The notes under the pieces are model-generated. The model did no database searches. It had not been told where the DNA came from and saw nothing but the letters and a program-made list of their open reading frames with translations. This document shows, in pieces, positions 62,821 to 64,000 of a DNA stretch of 64,000 nt. The DNA lies in assembly GCA_965220285.1 (NCBI GenBank), contig OZ244818.1, positions 4,092,001 to 4,156,000 of the forward strand, read 5' to 3'. The position numbers were made by a program, and so were the translations under genes. How positions within the stretch are numbered: position 1 is the first letter of the stretch; each line of letters starts with the position of its first letter. The stretch is from Bin5 sp009843665 (GTDB taxonomy: Bacteria; Chloroflexota; Anaerolineae; Caldilineales; Caldilineaceae).

Positions 62821-63145
62821 CGTCATGACGCCCGCGGTGCCACCCTGTTTAGACTGGCGACCTATGAACAACAAAAATCCCTCGCATGAAACGCAAGGGA
62901 TGCTCGCACCAGTCTCACTCATCGCGCTCAGACGATATCGGTTGCCTTCGCAGTCGCCTGAGTCACAGCGCCCTGATAACGGTGGCGTCTCCGGATCCGG
63001 CTAGTACGTGGCACTTCACTTTAGTGGGAAGCCAAATGGCCCCAATATCGGTACGTGTCCACAGTTCGCCGTCCAACTCCCCGGTCCATTCACACTCTGC
63101 GCCGCTGTCCCGCTTCCACCTGTCCGGGACTCTCTGGAGCCCGCT
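62767..63145 (-). ncRNA. T-box leader of the trp operon, tRNA-Trp type
   Basis: Read on the minus strand, 62846-62833 is AGGGTGGCACCGCG, the exact T-box consensus that binds the free NCCA end of uncharged tRNA. Upstream lie a stem I with AGAGAG (63135-63130), a distal hairpin (GTCCCG/CGGGAC) containing GGTGGAAG, and the context GAA-UGG-ACC whose UGG at 63088-63086 is the likely specifier codon for Trp. A long stem III-like hairpin (ATCCCTTGCG/TGCGAGGGAT) stands before the T-box sequence. Uncharged tRNA-Trp should stop the terminator at 62767-62820 from forming and switch on trpE to aroQ, including trpS. Confidence 0.93.
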
Positions 63146-63197
63146 CTGAGCGCTACTATTCCGGTTCACAGTCATTATTGTTCAGTTGTTGCAACCG

Positions 63198-63226
63198 AAT
63201 ATATCTCAATAGGTACAAACTGTCAA
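63198..63226 (-). promoter_or_regulatory. Promoter of the trp operon
   Basis: On the minus strand, TTGACA (63226-63221), a 17-base spacer and TATATT (63203-63198) make a near-consensus promoter. Transcription would begin near 63190, about 50 bases before stem I of the T-box. Confidence 0.8.
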
Positions 63227-63479
63227 TTCTCAGTGGCAGTTGTGTCGTAACTCGCTGTAGAGGGCTGGACGACCCACTGATGACACAGTTGTGGTAAGAC
63301 AGAATGCGGATTCAGGGTCTGGGCCGAGATAAGTAGAATCAGCCTGAATTACCGGAATTGGAGGGGGTAGCGGCGCCCCGGATGAAGGGCGCTCGTTTCA
63401 ACGTCTGACGAGAAATCCACGAGAGAACACGAGAGATTGCCCAGACGTTGCCCTTCTTCTAGGCAGCGCAGTCATTCTG

Positions 63480-63944
63480 CTACTTGGGGCTTTCGTTTCG
63501 AGGTTTGGGCGCGGGCATCTGGACAAGAGAAACGTCCGCCTCCTGCAGGAAAAGACGACTGTTCTCGTCCGGGTAAGTGCCGACGTAAACGACTCTTTCT
63601 ATACCCGCATTGACAATCATCTTGGCACAGGTGATGCAAGGCTGGTGGGTCACATAGATCATGCTGCCGGCTGTGCCTACACCGTGGAGCGCGGCCTGAA
63701 TGATGGCATTCTGTTCGGCATGGAGCGGACGCAGGCAGTGGCCGTCTATGATCAGGTGCCCGACATCGTCGCAGTGGGGCAGGCCGGTTGGCGCACCGTT
63801 GTAGCCCGTTGTCAGGATTCGTCTGTCGCGGACGATAACAGCGCCCACGTGGGCGCGATCACAGGTGCTGCGTGTGGCCACGGTGAAGGCGATGTGAAGA
63901 AAGTACTCATCCCACGATGGGCGGTTGGCTTGCGACGAGGTCAT
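63480..63944 (-). CDS. Deoxycytidylate deaminase family protein
   Basis: 154 residues with the zinc-dependent deaminase signature His75-Ala-Glu77 and P-C-I-T-C (Cys103, Cys106). The early HVGAVIVRDRRILTTGYNGAPTGLPHC segment is typical of dCMP deaminases (ComEB/Dcd type), which turn dCMP to dUMP for thymidylate synthesis. The gene stands alone on the minus strand, upstream of the trp promoter. The gap 63227-63479 between it and that promoter holds nothing recognised. Confidence 0.92.
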   Translation of the reverse strand: MTSSQANRPSWDEYFLHIAFTVATRSTCDRAHVGAVIVRDRRILTTGYNGAPTGLPHCDDVGHLIIDGHCLRPLHAEQNAIIQAALHGVGTAGSMIYVTHQPCITCAKMIVNAGIERVVYVGTYPDENSRLFLQEADVSLVQMPAPKPRNESPK

Positions 63945-64000
63945 TCTCAGAGTTGAGCTCGCTGGCCCTCTGTTCCATCAATCCAAACGGCGTGTTTCCC

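Overview
The window is GC-rich, densely packed bacterial DNA without rRNA or tRNA genes. The gene repertoire (several carbohydrate ABC uptake systems, an MlrC-type M81 protein, a phytanoyl-CoA dioxygenase-like protein, a Uma2 protein, a T-box, a fused aroK-aroB) suggests a Chloroflexota bacterium close to Caldilineaceae. That placement is inference from gene content, not a database match.

Layout. 1-4.0 kb: the 3' part of a glycoside-hydrolase-like gene, a D-2-hydroxyacid dehydrogenase and a GNAT acetyltransferase. 4.7-13.2 kb: an ABC sugar importer (binding lipoprotein plus two permeases), then an M81 protein, a DegT/DnrJ aminotransferase, a PhyH-family dioxygenase and a kinase-fold protein. 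13.3-16.6 kb: a second sugar ABC system on the minus strand, with a Tat-type lipoprotein. 17.2-24.0 kb: acyltransferase, aldo/keto reductase, two glycosyltransferases, a VOC protein and an enolase-superfamily enzyme. 24.0-25.4 kb: a gene-free stretch with several arrays of 10-bp repeats. 25.5-29.7 kb: coiled-coil protein, SelB and an aldo/keto reductase with overlapping ends. 29.7-35.5 kb: a PHP/EndoQ-like domain fused to a UvrD-type helicase, then nitroreductase, Uma2 protein and SDR.

36-63 kb is the main feature: two converging operons that together hold nearly all of shikimate, Phe, Tyr and Trp synthesis. The plus-strand operon is aroH-pheA-aroF-aroF-tyrA-aroA-aroE-trpB-trpA. It is preceded by a strong promoter, a short reading frame with ten aromatic codons (Phe, Tyr and Trp), a pairing segment and a perfect intrinsic terminator. 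I read this as a ribosome-mediated attenuator sensing all three aromatic amino acids. The minus-strand operon is trpE-trpS-trpG-(phosphotransferase)-trpD-trpC-(DUF554)-trpF-aroC-aroKB-aroQ. It is preceded by a promoter and a T-box leader with the exact T-box sequence and a probable UGG (Trp) specifier. The trp genes are therefore split: trpBA under the multi-aromatic leader, trpEGDCF under the Trp T-box. Between the two lie a PucR-type regulator, two proteins of unknown function, an M23-type peptidase and an orphan solute-binding protein. The window ends with a dCMP deaminase gene.

Most functional calls come from recognised motifs read by eye. RNA structures were paired by hand and not energy-folded.
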